Assembly (NCBI RefSeq): GCF_014250685.1
Contig: NZ_JACFAJ010000006.1
Span: forward strand, 1-64,000
Length of the DNA stretch: 64,000 bases
Direction: 5' to 3'
Source of the DNA: Cetobacterium sp. 2A
GTDB lineage: Bacteria > Fusobacteriota > Fusobacteriia > Fusobacteriales > Fusobacteriaceae
Positions within the stretch are counted from its first letter, which is position 1. Each line of letters starts with the position of its first letter. The notes under the pieces are model-generated. The model saw only the letters and a program-made list of their open reading frames with translations, was not told the DNA's origin and did not search any database. Position numbers and translations under genes: made by a program. Positions 42,324 through 52,125 of the stretch are shown piece after piece.

Positions 42324-43346
42324 CTATTTTGTTGAGTCATAAAAATACTTTAAAAAATTAGGAAGATCTTTAGAAACAAATCCCCATGTATGAATCTCCT
42401 TTTCATATATTCTCGCTTGAAAATTAAACCCATACTTTTTAAGTCTTCCAACTATATCTATCCATTGTTGAAACATTAAGTAAGGAGCCTTATCTTCAGC
42501 ACCCACACTCACATAAAATTTTTTACCCTTAATTTGAGAAGGAGTTAATTTCTTTACCATGCTATATGGATCTTGTTTTAGTATTTTGTATCCCCATGAT
42601 CCAAACACTCTAATAAAATGAGATCTGTCGACATCATTGAATAAAAACTTTGGAACATATAGATATTTAAATACCCTCATGATTCTTCTATTTATACTCA
42701 TCCTTATAAGACTGACCGCTCCTGAAAAACTTCCAATTACGTCATAGTCATATATATGTTTAATTCCTATTTTAAAAGCTCCATATCCTCCCATCGAAAA
42801 CCCGGCGATTCCAAGCTTTGATTTAGGATATTTTTTTCTCATTTCATGTAAAAGCTCTCTATTTAGCCAATCTTCATATCTATGTTCTGGATCTTCATAG
42901 AAATTTGTATACCAACTTTCACCTTCAAAACCAGAATATGGAAGAATAAAAATTATATCTCCTACCTCTTTTTTTTCTTTAAGAGTTAAATATATCTCTA
43001 AAAGTTTCCCTCTATTTATCCAGTCTTCGGGATAATCCCTAAGTCCATGTAAAAGAATGAGACATGGTGGATTTTCCTCCACCATATCTCTTGGTTTAAC
43101 CGTTATATATCTAACTTTTTCATTTATACATCTAGTTTCTATAGAGTACTCTTGAATCTTCAACAATTTTTCTATCTCTTCTAATGAATAGTTATTATAA
43201 GAAAATTTACTATTTTTTATATATTTCACTTCTTTAAAAGCTAATATTCTATTTAATCTTCTTTGAATTTTAAACTCAAAAGGATATGTAATCACATAAA
43301 ATAAAATTGAAGATACAGCTAAAAAAATTAAGAAATTAATTATCAT
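42324..43346 (-). CDS. Membrane-anchored esterase (alpha/beta hydrolase, esterase-D-like)
   Basis: 340 residues. One N-terminal membrane helix (FLIFLAVSSILFYVITYPF) precedes an alpha/beta hydrolase: PPCLILLHGLRDYPEDWINR (oxyanion His-Gly), nucleophile G-F-S-M-G-G (GIAGFSMGGYGAFKIGIKHI), Asp in VGAEDKAPY and His in YEKEIHTWGFVSKDL. It resembles Esterase/FrsA-type tributyrin esterases. Substrate unknown. Stop overlaps none; ATG abuts the asnS stop (43347). Confidence 0.85.
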   Translation of the reverse strand: MIINFLIFLAVSSILFYVITYPFEFKIQRRLNRILAFKEVKYIKNSKFSYNNYSLEEIEKLLKIQEYSIETRCINEKVRYITVKPRDMVEENPPCLILLHGLRDYPEDWINRGKLLEIYLTLKEKKEVGDIIFILPYSGFEGESWYTNFYEDPEHRYEDWLNRELLHEMRKKYPKSKLGIAGFSMGGYGAFKIGIKHIYDYDVIGSFSGAVSLIRMSINRRIMRVFKYLYVPKFLFNDVDRSHFIRVFGSWGYKILKQDPYSMVKKLTPSQIKGKKFYVSVGAEDKAPYLMFQQWIDIVGRLKKYGFNFQARIYEKEIHTWGFVSKDLPNFLKYFYDSTK

Positions 43347-44738
43347 CTAAAAATCTGCATTCTTAGGAGTTCTAGGGAATGGTACTACGTCACGTATATT
43401 TGTTATTCCAGTGATATACATCATCATTCTTTCAAATCCTAATCCAAATCCAGAGTGAGGGAAACTTCCAAATCTTCTAAGGTCTAAATAGAATGCATAA
43501 TCATCCTTATTTAATCCTCCCTCCTCCATTCTTGCCTCTAATACATCTATATTATCCTCTCTTTGAGAACCACCAATTATTTCTCCAATTCCAGGTGCAA
43601 GTAAATCCATAGCTCTTACAGTTTTTCCATCTTCATTTAACTTCATGTAGAAAGCCTTGATTCCTTTTGGATAATCAGTTACAAATACTGGTTTTTTAAA
43701 GTATTCTTCAGCTAAGAATCTCTCATGTTCACTTTGAAGATCTATTCCCCAAGCAACTTGATAATCAAATTTCTTTCCAGATTTTAATAATATATCTACA
43801 GCTTCCGTATATGTAACTTTAGCAAATCCATTTTGTAAAACATTTTGTAATTTATCAAATAGACCTGGCTCAATAAATTGATTGAAAAACTCCATTTCTT
43901 CTGGACAAGTTTCCATAACATACTTAATTATGAATTTAATCATATCTTCAGCAAGTTCCATATCAGCTTCTAAATCTCCGAAAGCTATTTCAGGCTCTAT
44001 CATCCAGAACTCAGCAGCATGTCTTGATGTATTAGATTGCTCAGCTCTAAATGTTGGTCCAAAAGTATAAACGTTTCTAAAAGCAGCACTATAAGTTTCA
44101 ACGTTTAGTTGTCCACTAACTGTTAGGTTAGTCTCTTTTCCAAAGAAATCTTCTGTTGTATCAATAGCTCCAGCTTCATTTTTAGGAACATTGTTTAAAT
44201 CAAGAGTTGTTACTCTAAACATCTCTCCAGCACCTTCAGCATCTGATCCAGTTATTATTGGAGTATGAACATATACAAATCCATTTTCTTGGAAGAATTT
44301 ATGAATAGCATAAGCCAGTACAGATCTAACTCTAAATACAGCTGAAAACGTATTTGTTCTTGGTCTTAAATGTGCTATTGTTCTTAAGAATTCAAAAGAA
44401 TGTCTTTTATTTTGTAGAGGATAATCTAAATCCGCTTTTTGGAATACTTCAATATCAGAAGCTAAAACCTCAAAATTTTGTCCCGCTCCTTGCGATTTAA
44501 CTAATTTTCCTTTTACTATTATCGAAGAAGATATTGATAATCTAGAAATTTCATCAAAGTTTGCAAGTTTTGTATCAAATACAACTTGAACTCCTTTAAA
44601 AAATGAACCATCATTTATTTCTATAAAACCAAAATTCTTTTGAGATCTAATTTTTCTTACCCATCCTGATAAGATAATCTCTTTATCTAAATATTGTTCT
44701 GTTTCTCTGTAAATAGCTTTTACTGTTGCTTTCTCCAC
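43347..44738 (-). CDS. asnS: Asparaginyl-tRNA synthetase
   Basis: 463 residues. The N-terminal OB fold ([20 protein letters not shown]) binds the anticodon; the class II core shows motif 2 ([20 protein letters not shown] with WMIEPE) and motif 3 ([20 protein letters not shown]). PHSGFG and DVVPFPRTP are typical AsnS endings. It charges tRNA-Asn, so this organism need not rely only on the amidotransferase route. It follows the DUF896 gene by 10 bases. Confidence 0.96.
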   Translation of the reverse strand: MEKATVKAIYRETEQYLDKEIILSGWVRKIRSQKNFGFIEINDGSFFKGVQVVFDTKLANFDEISRLSISSSIIVKGKLVKSQGAGQNFEVLASDIEVFQKADLDYPLQNKRHSFEFLRTIAHLRPRTNTFSAVFRVRSVLAYAIHKFFQENGFVYVHTPIITGSDAEGAGEMFRVTTLDLNNVPKNEAGAIDTTEDFFGKETNLTVSGQLNVETYSAAFRNVYTFGPTFRAEQSNTSRHAAEFWMIEPEIAFGDLEADMELAEDMIKFIIKYVMETCPEEMEFFNQFIEPGLFDKLQNVLQNGFAKVTYTEAVDILLKSGKKFDYQVAWGIDLQSEHERFLAEEYFKKPVFVTDYPKGIKAFYMKLNEDGKTVRAMDLLAPGIGEIIGGSQREDNIDVLEARMEEGGLNKDDYAFYLDLRRFGSFPHSGFGLGFERMMMYITGITNIRDVVPFPRTPKNADF

Positions 44739-44748
44739 GATATCCCCC

Positions 44749-44946
44749 TTAAATTAATTTATCCTTGTCTGTTTCTTCTCCAACTATCTTTACATTTTCT
44801 AAATGGCCTCTTACTTGTCCCCTGAATTGTTCTAAGTAGAGTTTTCTAAATCTTTCTCTTTCTATTTTCTCTTCAGCAGTAAGCTCTCTTTTTTTAGCTT
44901 CTTGTGAATAATAGTTAACTTGTTTGATTATATCTTTCATATCCAT
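44749..44946 (-). CDS. DUF896 (YnzC-type, UPF0291) small protein
   Basis: 65 residues: [20 protein letters not shown] then [19 protein letters not shown] and a C-terminal [12 protein letters not shown], the DUF896 signature of a short helical hairpin. Start ATG 44946 follows AGGAGGTAGAACGT. In Bacillus the homologue YnzC is linked to the SOS regulon, but its function is unknown. It leads the operon with asnS. Confidence 0.93.
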   Translation of the reverse strand: MDMKDIIKQVNYYSQEAKKRELTAEEKIERERFRKLYLEQFRGQVRGHLENVKIVGEETDKDKLI

Positions 44947-45032
44947 ACGTTCTACCTCCTGCTTTTAAGCCACTTTAATGTTATTAAACTTTGGCATAAT
45001 TATACATTTTATTTAAATCTTTGTCAATTTTT

Positions 45033-46244
45033 CTACTCTCTATTTATGTTATGTATTATTCCTAAAGCAAGCCCCATAGTGACCATTGAACTTCCTCCAT
45101 AACTAAATAGTGGCATAGGTATTCCAAACACTGGTAATAATCCAACAGCTACAAATATATTTATAATCATTTGTGTTATTATAAGACCAGCTATTCCAAC
45201 AGCAAGAAATTTTCCAAAACTTGTTTTTGCTTCAACACCTGTAATCATTATAAGACTAAACATGATATAAAATAAAACTATAATTGCCAACATTCCAACA
45301 ATTCCAAACTCTTCTCCAAATGTCGCCATAGCAAAGTCTGTATGAATTTCAGGAAGATAACTATATTTTTGAACACCATTGGCATATCCTTTTCCAAATA
45401 TACCTCCACTTCCAAAGGCATATATAGATTGCTTTACTTGATAACCATACTGTTCCGAATAGCTTCCATAAAATAATCCATCTACATAACTTTTTATTCT
45501 CATAATTTTATATCCAGCTCCCTCCTCCGAGGCATGCTTATATACCAGATACAATCCTAAAATTCCTACTGACATAATTGGAATTACAGTCTTTAAAATT
45601 AAACTTTTTTTAATCTTAGTCATAAACAACATAAAAATTAAAATTGTGAAATAGTGTATCCCAGTCCCCAAATCTTTTTGTAACATTATCAGAGAAAACA
45701 ATATAGTAAAAGTTATTGTCGATTGAACTATTATTTCACTTTGTCCACAATTTTCCTCTTCACATCTACTAAGAAGATTAGCCATTATAATTATAAAAGC
45801 TATTTTTATTATTTCTGCTGGTTGTATAGTAATTCCACCAAAGGATATCCATCCATATGCTCCATTTATATATGGTACTATTGGTAATTTTAAAAGTGAT
45901 GCTACATACATAAATACCAATACCATTATACTTCCTAAAAATATCAAGCTATTTATCCGTTTTTTATTTAAAAAAGTGTAATTAAAAGTTTTTACTTTAA
46001 AGTTTCCAACAATAAGATATGTTATAAAAAAAATTATTAAGTATATAAAATGTTTTTTTATATTTCCAGGTTTCATAAAAAAGCTTGCACTAATCATATT
46101 TATCATACTAAGCATTCCAAGTAACATGACTATCCCTAAAATAGCAATCCTTCTTCTTCTTTTTCTGATACTTTCTTCCTTAATACTTTTTTCTTTGTCT
46201 AATTGATTTCTTTCATGATAAATACTTTGATTATTTATCTCCAA
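45033..46244 (-). CDS. FtsW/RodA/SpoVE-type peptidoglycan polymerase
   Basis: 403 residues from TTG 46244, chosen because AAGGGGGC sits just upstream and the earlier in-frame ATG at 46316 has no ribosome site. Ten membrane helices; a charged cytoplasmic start (KSIKEESIRKRRRRIAILG) comes first. SEDS motifs are seen: PYINGAYGWISFGGITIQPA with E (PAEIIKIAFIIIMA), LLQKDLGTG-like (LIMLQKDLGTGIHYF), and the C-terminal FGIPMPLFSYGGSSMVTMG. It polymerises glycan with a partner class B PBP, not found here. FtsW or RodA cannot be decided. Confidence 0.88.
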   Translation of the reverse strand: MEINNQSIYHERNQLDKEKSIKEESIRKRRRRIAILGIVMLLGMLSMINMISASFFMKPGNIKKHFIYLIIFFITYLIVGNFKVKTFNYTFLNKKRINSLIFLGSIMVLVFMYVASLLKLPIVPYINGAYGWISFGGITIQPAEIIKIAFIIIMANLLSRCEEENCGQSEIIVQSTITFTILFSLIMLQKDLGTGIHYFTILIFMLFMTKIKKSLILKTVIPIMSVGILGLYLVYKHASEEGAGYKIMRIKSYVDGLFYGSYSEQYGYQVKQSIYAFGSGGIFGKGYANGVQKYSYLPEIHTDFAMATFGEEFGIVGMLAIIVLFYIMFSLIMITGVEAKTSFGKFLAVGIAGLIITQMIINIFVAVGLLPVFGIPMPLFSYGGSSMVTMGLALGIIHNINRE

Positions 46245-46382
46245 GTTCTTGCCCCCTTGTGATTTCACTATAAAAACTATGAAATTAATGTTAGCATGGC
46301 TAAAAAAATCAGTCAATATATTTATAAGTTTTATTTTTTATTTTAAAAAAATTTGTTATAATATGACATGGAGGTTGAGAAA

Positions 46383-47120
46383 ATGTTATCAAACGAAAAT
46401 GAAACTATCATAGATTTATTAAAAAAGGGATTAAAGATAATTCAAAGGAGTGATTACTTTAATTTTTCACTAGATTCACTTTTAGTATCTGAATTTATTA
46501 CCATCAATAGAAATACTAAAAAAATTGTAGATTTAGGAACTGGAAATGCTTCTATACCACTTTTCCTATCAAAAAAAACTACAGCAAAGATTATAGGGTT
46601 AGAAATTCAAGAAGTTTCTGCTGATTTAGCAAAAAGAAACGTAGCTTTAAATAATTTACAGGATAAAATAGAAATAATTCATGATGATATGAAAAATTGG
46701 AAAAATTATATAGTTCCTAATTCACAGGATGCAGTTATAACAAATCCACCATTTTTTAAATATCACGGGAATGACAACCTATTAAACGATTTAGATCAAT
46801 TAACTCTAGCTAGACATGAAATATCTATAAACTTAGATGAACTTATCTCTACTGCTTCGGCCCTTTTAAAAGATAAGGGATATTTTACAATGGTTCACAG
46901 ACCAGATAGATTAATTGATATTATCGAAACTATGAAAAAATATAATATAGAACCAAAAAGAATTAGATTTTGTCATTCTAAAGAGGGAAAAAATGCAAAG
47001 ATTATTCTTATAGAGGGATTAAAGTACGGAAATAGTGGTTTAACTATTCTTCCACCTTTATATGCTCACGATGAGACTGGAGGATATTCTTCTGAGGTTT
47101 TACAAATGTTTCAAGCTTAA
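46383..47120 (+). CDS. tRNA1(Val) (adenine-N6)-methyltransferase-like (TrmN6/YfiC)
   Basis: 245 residues. Start ATG 46383 is preferred: GGAGG (46370-46374) is nine bases before it and overlaps the earlier ATG 46368. SAM motif VDLGTGNASIPLFLS, acidic LEIQEVSADLAKRN, and the N6-adenine catalytic NPPF (DAVITNPPFFKYHGN). C-terminal PPLYAHDETGGYSSEVLQ is typical of this family. It probably methylates A37 of tRNA-Val. TATAAT at 46357-46362 is its likely -10 box. Confidence 0.88.
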   Translation: MLSNENETIIDLLKKGLKIIQRSDYFNFSLDSLLVSEFITINRNTKKIVDLGTGNASIPLFLSKKTTAKIIGLEIQEVSADLAKRNVALNNLQDKIEIIHDDMKNWKNYIVPNSQDAVITNPPFFKYHGNDNLLNDLDQLTLARHEISINLDELISTASALLKDKGYFTMVHRPDRLIDIIETMKKYNIEPKRIRFCHSKEGKNAKIILIEGLKYGNSGLTILPPLYAHDETGGYSSEVLQMFQA

Positions 47121-47146
47121 TTATTTGATGGGGTGATTATTCTTAT

Positions 47147-47809
47147 ATGAAAAAAATTATAATTTCTGCTGCCTTTACTTTTTTATCTCTTAGTTTTAAT
47201 AGTTTTTCTAACGATGAAATTATAAAAAATCCAAAGAAACTCTACAAAGAGATGCATCTAGAAAATAAATTAGATTATAAAGTATTTGAAAATGCACTTA
47301 CTGGTTATAATAGAATAAAAGGTAAAAAAACCTCTCTTCTTACAATAATAGACTATACTAAACCTTCTACAGAAGAAAGATTTTATGTATTAAATTTACA
47401 AAATAAAAATGTAATGTTCAATACCCACGTAACTCATGGTAAAAATAGTGGTAAAGTAATGGCAGTTAACTTCTCTAATACTCTAAACTCTTATAAAAGT
47501 TCTCTAGGATTTTTTATAACAGATTCAGAGGCTTATACTGGAAGCAACGGTTATTCTCTTAGATTAAAAGGATTGGAACCTGGTATCAATTCAAATGCCT
47601 TTTCAAGAAATATAGTTGTTCATGGAGCTGACTATGCTAAACCTGATTTTATAAAGGGACTTGGTTTCTTAGGAAGAAGTTTAGGATGTCCAGCTATTCC
47701 AACAGAAATATCTAAAGATGTCATAGATACCATTAAAAATGGAACAGTTTTATTTATAGCTGGAGATGACGATAAGTATTTTAGAAAAAGTAGAATAGTA
47801 GGAAGTTAA
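47147..47809 (+). CDS. Murein L,D-transpeptidase-like protein (YkuD-related)
   Basis: 220 residues with an N-terminal signal peptide (MKKIIISAAFTFLSLSFNSF, cut near residue 21). The catalytic pattern is NIVVHGADYAKPDFI then LGRSLGCPAIPTEISKDVID: His of HG and Cys of S-x-G-C-P, matching the murein L,D-transpeptidase catalytic family. It would cross-link or anchor peptidoglycan in the envelope. Lies 26 bases after the methylase gene; a terminator follows. Confidence 0.87.
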   Translation: MKKIIISAAFTFLSLSFNSFSNDEIIKNPKKLYKEMHLENKLDYKVFENALTGYNRIKGKKTSLLTIIDYTKPSTEERFYVLNLQNKNVMFNTHVTHGKNSGKVMAVNFSNTLNSYKSSLGFFITDSEAYTGSNGYSLRLKGLEPGINSNAFSRNIVVHGADYAKPDFIKGLGFLGRSLGCPAIPTEISKDVIDTIKNGTVLFIAGDDDKYFRKSRIVGS

Positions 47810-47838
47810 AAAATGGCGAGAATTATCTCGCCATTTCT
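47807..47838. terminator. Bidirectional terminator, overlaps htpX end
   Basis: An 11-bp perfect stem, AAATGGCGAGA / TCTCGCCATTT, with 4-base loop; it covers the final codons of htpX on the other strand. Confidence 0.85.
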
Positions 47839-48659
47839 TCTAATCTTCTTATTCTTTCCGCTGTACTTGGATGTGTACTAAAAAGTGAAGCCATTTTGCT
47901 GCCTGCTAAAGGTGATACTATAAACATATTTTCTGTAGCAGGTGCAGCATCCATTGGTACTCTATTACTCCACATTTCTAATTTTTTTAATGCATTAGCC
48001 AAATATATTGGATTTCCACTAACTTTAGCTCCAAATTGATCAGCTTTATATTCTCTCGTTCTAGAAATAGCCATTTGAACTAACATAGCAGCCATTGGTG
48101 CAAATATAGCAACTGCTATTAGTGCGAACGGACTTCCATTCTCATCATCTCTTCTACGGTTCCCTCCAAATATTGCTGCCCATTTAGCCATACTTGAAAG
48201 ATATGCTATAGCTCCTGCTAAAGTAGCTGCAACCGTTCCAATTAAAATATCTCTATTACTTACATGTCCTAATTCATGTCCTATAACTCCCGCCAGTTCA
48301 TCATCACTCATAACCTCAACAAGCCCTCTTGTAACTGCAACCGCAGCATATTTTGGATTTCTTCCAGTTGCAAAAGCATTTGGCTGTTGCTCGTTGATAA
48401 CATAAACTTTTGGCATTGGTAAATCTGCATTCATGGCTAATCTTTTAGTTATTTTAAAAACTCTATCGTCCTCTGAAACAGGTTGTGCACGATACATGGA
48501 AAGAACTATTTTATCACTAAACCAATATGAAACAAAATTCATAACTCCAGCAAATATTAGTGCTATTAGCATTCCATTTCTTCCGGCAACTAAACTTCCA
48601 ATAGTCATAAGTAATAATGTCATAACTAACATTAGTAAAAACGTTTTAAATCCTTGCAT
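47823..48659 (-). CDS. htpX: Membrane zinc metalloprotease HtpX
   Basis: 278 residues. Two N-terminal membrane helices; HELGH zinc motif in VIGHELGHVSNRDILIGTVA; third ligand Glu in SRTREYKADQFGAK; two further hydrophobic helices lie between. PNAFATGRNPKYAAVAVTRG is diagnostic. It degrades misfolded membrane proteins on the cytoplasmic side. ATG follows GGAGGT on the minus strand. It diverges from the aroB-ppx gene. Confidence 0.95.
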   Translation of the reverse strand: MQGFKTFLLMLVMTLLLMTIGSLVAGRNGMLIALIFAGVMNFVSYWFSDKIVLSMYRAQPVSEDDRVFKITKRLAMNADLPMPKVYVINEQQPNAFATGRNPKYAAVAVTRGLVEVMSDDELAGVIGHELGHVSNRDILIGTVAATLAGAIAYLSSMAKWAAIFGGNRRRDDENGSPFALIAVAIFAPMAAMLVQMAISRTREYKADQFGAKVSGNPIYLANALKKLEMWSNRVPMDAAPATENMFIVSPLAGSKMASLFSTHPSTAERIRRLEEMAR

Positions 48660-48721
48660 TCTATACCTCCAAAAAAAGCTAAATATAATATAAAAATACC
48701 ATAATTTTTAATCTTTGTAAA

Positions 48722-48750
48722 TTGATGTTTTTATATTTTTTAGGTATAAT
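48722..48750 (+). promoter_or_regulatory. Promoter of the aroB-ppx fusion gene
   Basis: TTGATG (48722-48727), a 17-base spacer and TATAAT (48745-48750), about 34 bases before ATG 48784, which has GGGAGG at 48773-48778. Confidence 0.75.
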
Positions 48751-48783
48751 TTCATTGAATGAACTAATTATAGGGAGGTTGCT

Positions 48784-50778
48784 ATGAAAATTTTAGAAAT
48801 TAATACCACAAATAACAGCTATCCTATCCTCATAGGAACAAATGTTTTAGATAAATTAAATGATAAAATTATTGGTTATGATAAAATTCTTCTTCTTTCT
48901 AATAAGAATGTTGGAAAATTATATAAAGATATTATCTTAAATAACATAACTGATAAAGAAGTTTTTTATTTTGAAATCGAGGATGGAGAGTGTTATAAAT
49001 CTATAGATACTTGTATGAAAATCTATGATTTTATAATAGATAATTTATTTACTAGAAATTCACTTATTTTATGTTTGGGTGGTGGAGTAATCTGTGATTT
49101 AGGTGGATACATTGCCGCTACTTATATGAGAGGAATAGATTTTATTCAAATTCCAACCTCGTTATTAGCTCAAGTTGATGCGAGTATTGGTGGTAAAGTT
49201 GCCATTAATCATTCAAAAGGTAAAAATTTGATAGGAGCTTTTAAACAACCAAAAGCAGTTTTTATAAATATTGATTTTTTATCAACTCTTTCAGATATAG
49301 ATTTTAAATCTGGAATGGGAGAAGTTATTAAACATAGTTTAATTGATTCAACTGATGAATATTATAATTTTCTATTAGAAAATTATCGCTCTATTTTGAA
49401 TAAAGATTCGAATTCTCTAATTTCTATGGTTGAAAAGTCTTGTAAAATAAAAAAATCTATAGTTGAAATAGATGAGTTTGAAACTGGAGTGAGAGCTCTT
49501 TTAAATCTAGGTCATACATATGGGCATTGCCTTGAGACTATGTTTGGTTACAAAAATATTTCTCATGGAGAAGCTATTTCAAAGGGAATTATTTTTGAAG
49601 CTTTAATCTCAGAAAAATTAGGACTTATTAATTCCGCCTTTATAAAAAAACTCTATAATATATTTGAACTTTTCTACATTGACTGTAATCCTATAAAGCT
49701 ATTGGAAGAACCAATGCTTACAATTTTAAAAAAGGATAAAAAAAATCTTTCCTCAAATATAAATTTTATTTTATTTCATGGCAAGAAACTGGAGAATAAC
49801 TCAGTATCAATAGATATAATTTTAGACGTAAATAAAAACATTAAGAATCACTATGTCAAAGCAGTCATAGATATTGGAACAAACTCATGTAGATTATTTA
49901 TCGCAGTTGTAGAAAGAAAAGATAATGAACTTATTATAGAAAGAAAGCTTTTAAAAATGCTTGAAATTACAAAACTTGGAGAGGGAGTAAATAAAACTCA
50001 TACTCTTTCAAATGAAGCGATTGGTAGAACTGTTTCTGTTTTAAAAAAGTTTTATGAAATCTCCGTTGAAATGGGAGTTACTGAAATTAAAGCATTTGCA
50101 ACTTCTGCTACAAGAGATTCTAAAAATAAAGATGAGTTTATATCCCTTGTAAAAAAAGAGGCTCATATCGATATAACTTGTATCTCTGGTGATTTAGAGG
50201 CAAAACTTAGTTTTTCTGGAAGTGTTTCTATTTTCAATGAAAATATCTTAATTATTGACATTGGTGGTGGAAGTACAGAATTTATTTTAGGAAAAAATAA
50301 AGAAATCCATTTTTTAAAGAGTTTCAATATAGGTGCTGTAAGGGCTACTGAAAAGTTTTTCAAAAATGAAAATTATTCCGATGAAAATATTGAACTATGC
50401 ATTGAATGGATAAAAGCTAATCTATCTGAACTGAGCGATTTTTACAAATTAAATTTTAAGCTTGTAGGAGTTGCTGGGACCGTCACAACAAATGTTTCCG
50501 TTTTAGAAAAAATGGAAGTTTATGATACTAATAAAGTTCATTTATACGAATTACAAAAACAAGATATTAAAAATAATTTAAACTTATTTTTATCCAAAAC
50601 TCTTGAGGAAAGAAAAAAAATAAAAGGACTGGAACCCAAAAGAGCTGATGTCATAATTGCTGGAAATATAATTCTTCTAACTATTATGAATATTTTGAAA
50701 AAGGATTCCATAACCATTTCTGAATCCGATAACCTTGAAGGAGGTATGATTTATGAAAACCTATCACTTCATTGTTAA
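48784..50778 (+). CDS. Bifunctional 3-dehydroquinate synthase / Ppx-GppA phosphatase fusion
   Basis: 664 residues with two complete enzymes. Residues 1-350 are AroB: LCLGGGVICDLGGYIAATYM (NAD loop), PTSLLAQVDASIGGKVAINH, and metal ligands in GMGEVIKHSLID and LNLGHTYGHCLE, with SHGEAISKGI. Residues 357-660 are a Ppx/GppA phosphatase: AVIDIGTNSCRLFIAVVE, KAFATSATRDSKNKDEFI, IIDIGGGSTEFILG and GVAGTVTTNVSV. The first half makes 3-dehydroquinate in aromatic amino-acid synthesis; the second cleaves polyphosphate or pppGpp. Fusion is intact, one frame, no start at the joint. Fusobacteria are known to carry such a fusion; why is unclear. Confidence 0.92.
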   Translation: MKILEINTTNNSYPILIGTNVLDKLNDKIIGYDKILLLSNKNVGKLYKDIILNNITDKEVFYFEIEDGECYKSIDTCMKIYDFIIDNLFTRNSLILCLGGGVICDLGGYIAATYMRGIDFIQIPTSLLAQVDASIGGKVAINHSKGKNLIGAFKQPKAVFINIDFLSTLSDIDFKSGMGEVIKHSLIDSTDEYYNFLLENYRSILNKDSNSLISMVEKSCKIKKSIVEIDEFETGVRALLNLGHTYGHCLETMFGYKNISHGEAISKGIIFEALISEKLGLINSAFIKKLYNIFELFYIDCNPIKLLEEPMLTILKKDKKNLSSNINFILFHGKKLENNSVSIDIILDVNKNIKNHYVKAVIDIGTNSCRLFIAVVERKDNELIIERKLLKMLEITKLGEGVNKTHTLSNEAIGRTVSVLKKFYEISVEMGVTEIKAFATSATRDSKNKDEFISLVKKEAHIDITCISGDLEAKLSFSGSVSIFNENILIIDIGGGSTEFILGKNKEIHFLKSFNIGAVRATEKFFKNENYSDENIELCIEWIKANLSELSDFYKLNFKLVGVAGTVTTNVSVLEKMEVYDTNKVHLYELQKQDIKNNLNLFLSKTLEERKKIKGLEPKRADVIIAGNIILLTIMNILKKDSITISESDNLEGGMIYENLSLHC

Positions 50779-51022
50779 GGGAGATGTTCAAGGTGTCGGA
50801 TATAGATTTACAATATTTCTACACGCAACCAGATTAAAAATAACTGGTACTATAAAAAATTTAGATAATGGAGATGTTGAAATATATGCTCAGGGAACTG
50901 ATAATATGATTTCCAATTTAAAGCACTATTTGAAAATAGGTTCATCTAGTAGCCATGTAACAGACATTTCCGAAGATTCATTGGATGAAAATCCCTATAA
51001 AAGATTTGACATTATCTACTAG
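50753..51022 (+). CDS. Acylphosphatase
   Basis: 89 residues, standard size. KGDVQGVGYRFTIFLHATRL carries the phosphate loop and catalytic Arg (GYRF), and IKNLDNGDVEIYAQG carries the catalytic Asn. It hydrolyses acylphosphates. Starts 26 bases before the fusion gene's stop, so it is co-transcribed and coupled; ribosome site AAGGAGG is inside the upstream gene. Confidence 0.93.
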   Translation: MKTYHFIVKGDVQGVGYRFTIFLHATRLKITGTIKNLDNGDVEIYAQGTDNMISNLKHYLKIGSSSSHVTDISEDSLDENPYKRFDIIY

Positions 51023-51031
51023 TTTTTTCAT

Positions 51032-51060
51032 TTGTCTTTTGTCTATTAAAATGATATTAT
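51032..51060 (+). promoter_or_regulatory. Probable promoter of the sel operon
   Basis: TTGTCT (51032-51037), a 17-base spacer and TATTAT (51055-51060), 34 bases before the selD start. Moderate match to sigma-70 consensus. Confidence 0.55.
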
Positions 51061-51093
51061 TTAAATATTCGACTTTTGAATAGGAGGTAAGAT

Positions 51094-52119
51094 ATGAAAC
51101 TAATTTTAGATAGATGTTCAATCGGTGGTTGAGCGAACAAAATAGGACCGGAGGTCCTTTCAAAAATATTAAAAAACATTCCAAGTGTGGAAGATAAGAA
51201 CCTTATAGTAGGTTTTGAAAAGTCAGATGATGCTGCTGTGTATAAACTTACAGATGATATTGCCATGATTCAAACTTTAGACTTTTTTACTCCAATGGTA
51301 GATGATCCATATATTTTCGGTCAAATTGCTGCAGCAAATTCAATAAGCGATGTCTATGCTATGGGTGGAGTTCCAAAAACAGCTATGAATATAGTTTGTT
51401 TTCCTGAAAATTTAGATATAAATATTTTAGGAGAAATTTTAAGAGGTGGAGCTGATAAAGTTTCAGAATCTGGAGCTGTCCTAAGTGGTGGACACTCTGT
51501 GCATGATCCCGAAGTTAAATACGGTTTATCAGTTACAGGTATAGCACATCCAGATAAGATATTAAAAAATTATGGTTGTCAAACTGGAGATATATTAGTA
51601 CTTACAAAACCTTTAGGTACTGGAATTATATCAACTGCTTCTAAAATAGGAGAAGCTTCTCCTGAAGCTATCAATAAAAGTATTGAACTTATGACAACAT
51701 TAAATAAATATTCAGCCGATATAATAAGAGATTATCCAGTTACTGCCTGTACTGACGTAACAGGATTTGGATTCTTAGGCCATTCATATGAAATGGCATC
51801 TGCATCTGAAAAAACTCTAGTTTTAGAAAGTGAATTAATCCCTTATATCGAGGAAGCTAAAGAGTACGCTAAAGAGTTCTTCATTACTTCTGGAGGACAA
51901 AAAAATAGAAGATATCTAGAAAATAAAGTTGAATTTGATAACATTCCACTTTGGTTACAAGAAATTTTAATGGATCCACAAACTTCTGGAGGACTTTTAT
52001 TTTCTATTTCTCCTAAATATATAAATGAAATTATGAAAAAACTAGATAGCCTTAGTATAAAATCTTCAGTTATTGGAAGTGTTGAAGATCTAGGAGAAAA
52101 ATTTATTATTGTGAGGTAA
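51094..52119 (+). CDS. selD: Selenide, water dikinase; itself a selenoprotein (in-frame UGA)
   Basis: 341 residues counting selenocysteine. ATG 51094 follows AGGAGGTAAG. The start reads MKLILDRCSIGG, then UGA 51130-51132, then ANKIGPEVLSKIL; this aligns with the E. coli SelD active site GCGCKISP, with Sec at the catalytic Cys and Lys16 as the essential lysine. The ATP-binding body follows (VGFEKSDDAAVYKLTDD, QTLDFFTPMVDDPYIFGQIA, GGHSVHDPE, TDVTGFGFLGH, TSGGLLFS). It makes selenophosphate for SelA. A short hairpin 11 bases after the UGA fits a SECIS. Gene finders that treat UGA as stop would start at about 51187 and lose the active site. Confidence 0.95.
51144..51158 (+). promoter_or_regulatory. 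SECIS-like hairpin in selD mRNA
   Basis: AGGACC / GGTCCT with loop GGA, a perfect 6-bp stem beginning 11 bases after the UGA codon. Bacterial SECIS elements sit just downstream of the UGA with a short stem and a G-containing loop recognised by SelB. Placement and shape match; binding is not shown. Confidence 0.7.
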
Positions 52120-52125
52120 AATACT

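Noticed and set aside
44947-45032. T-box or other riboswitch upstream of the asnS operon
   Set aside because: The leader is short, with no T-box sequence or specifier stem; only a normal ribosome site is seen.
51187-52119. selD starting at GTG 51187
   Set aside because: This start is downstream of the active site. ATG 51094 has a strong ribosome site and reads through UGA to give the complete N-terminus.
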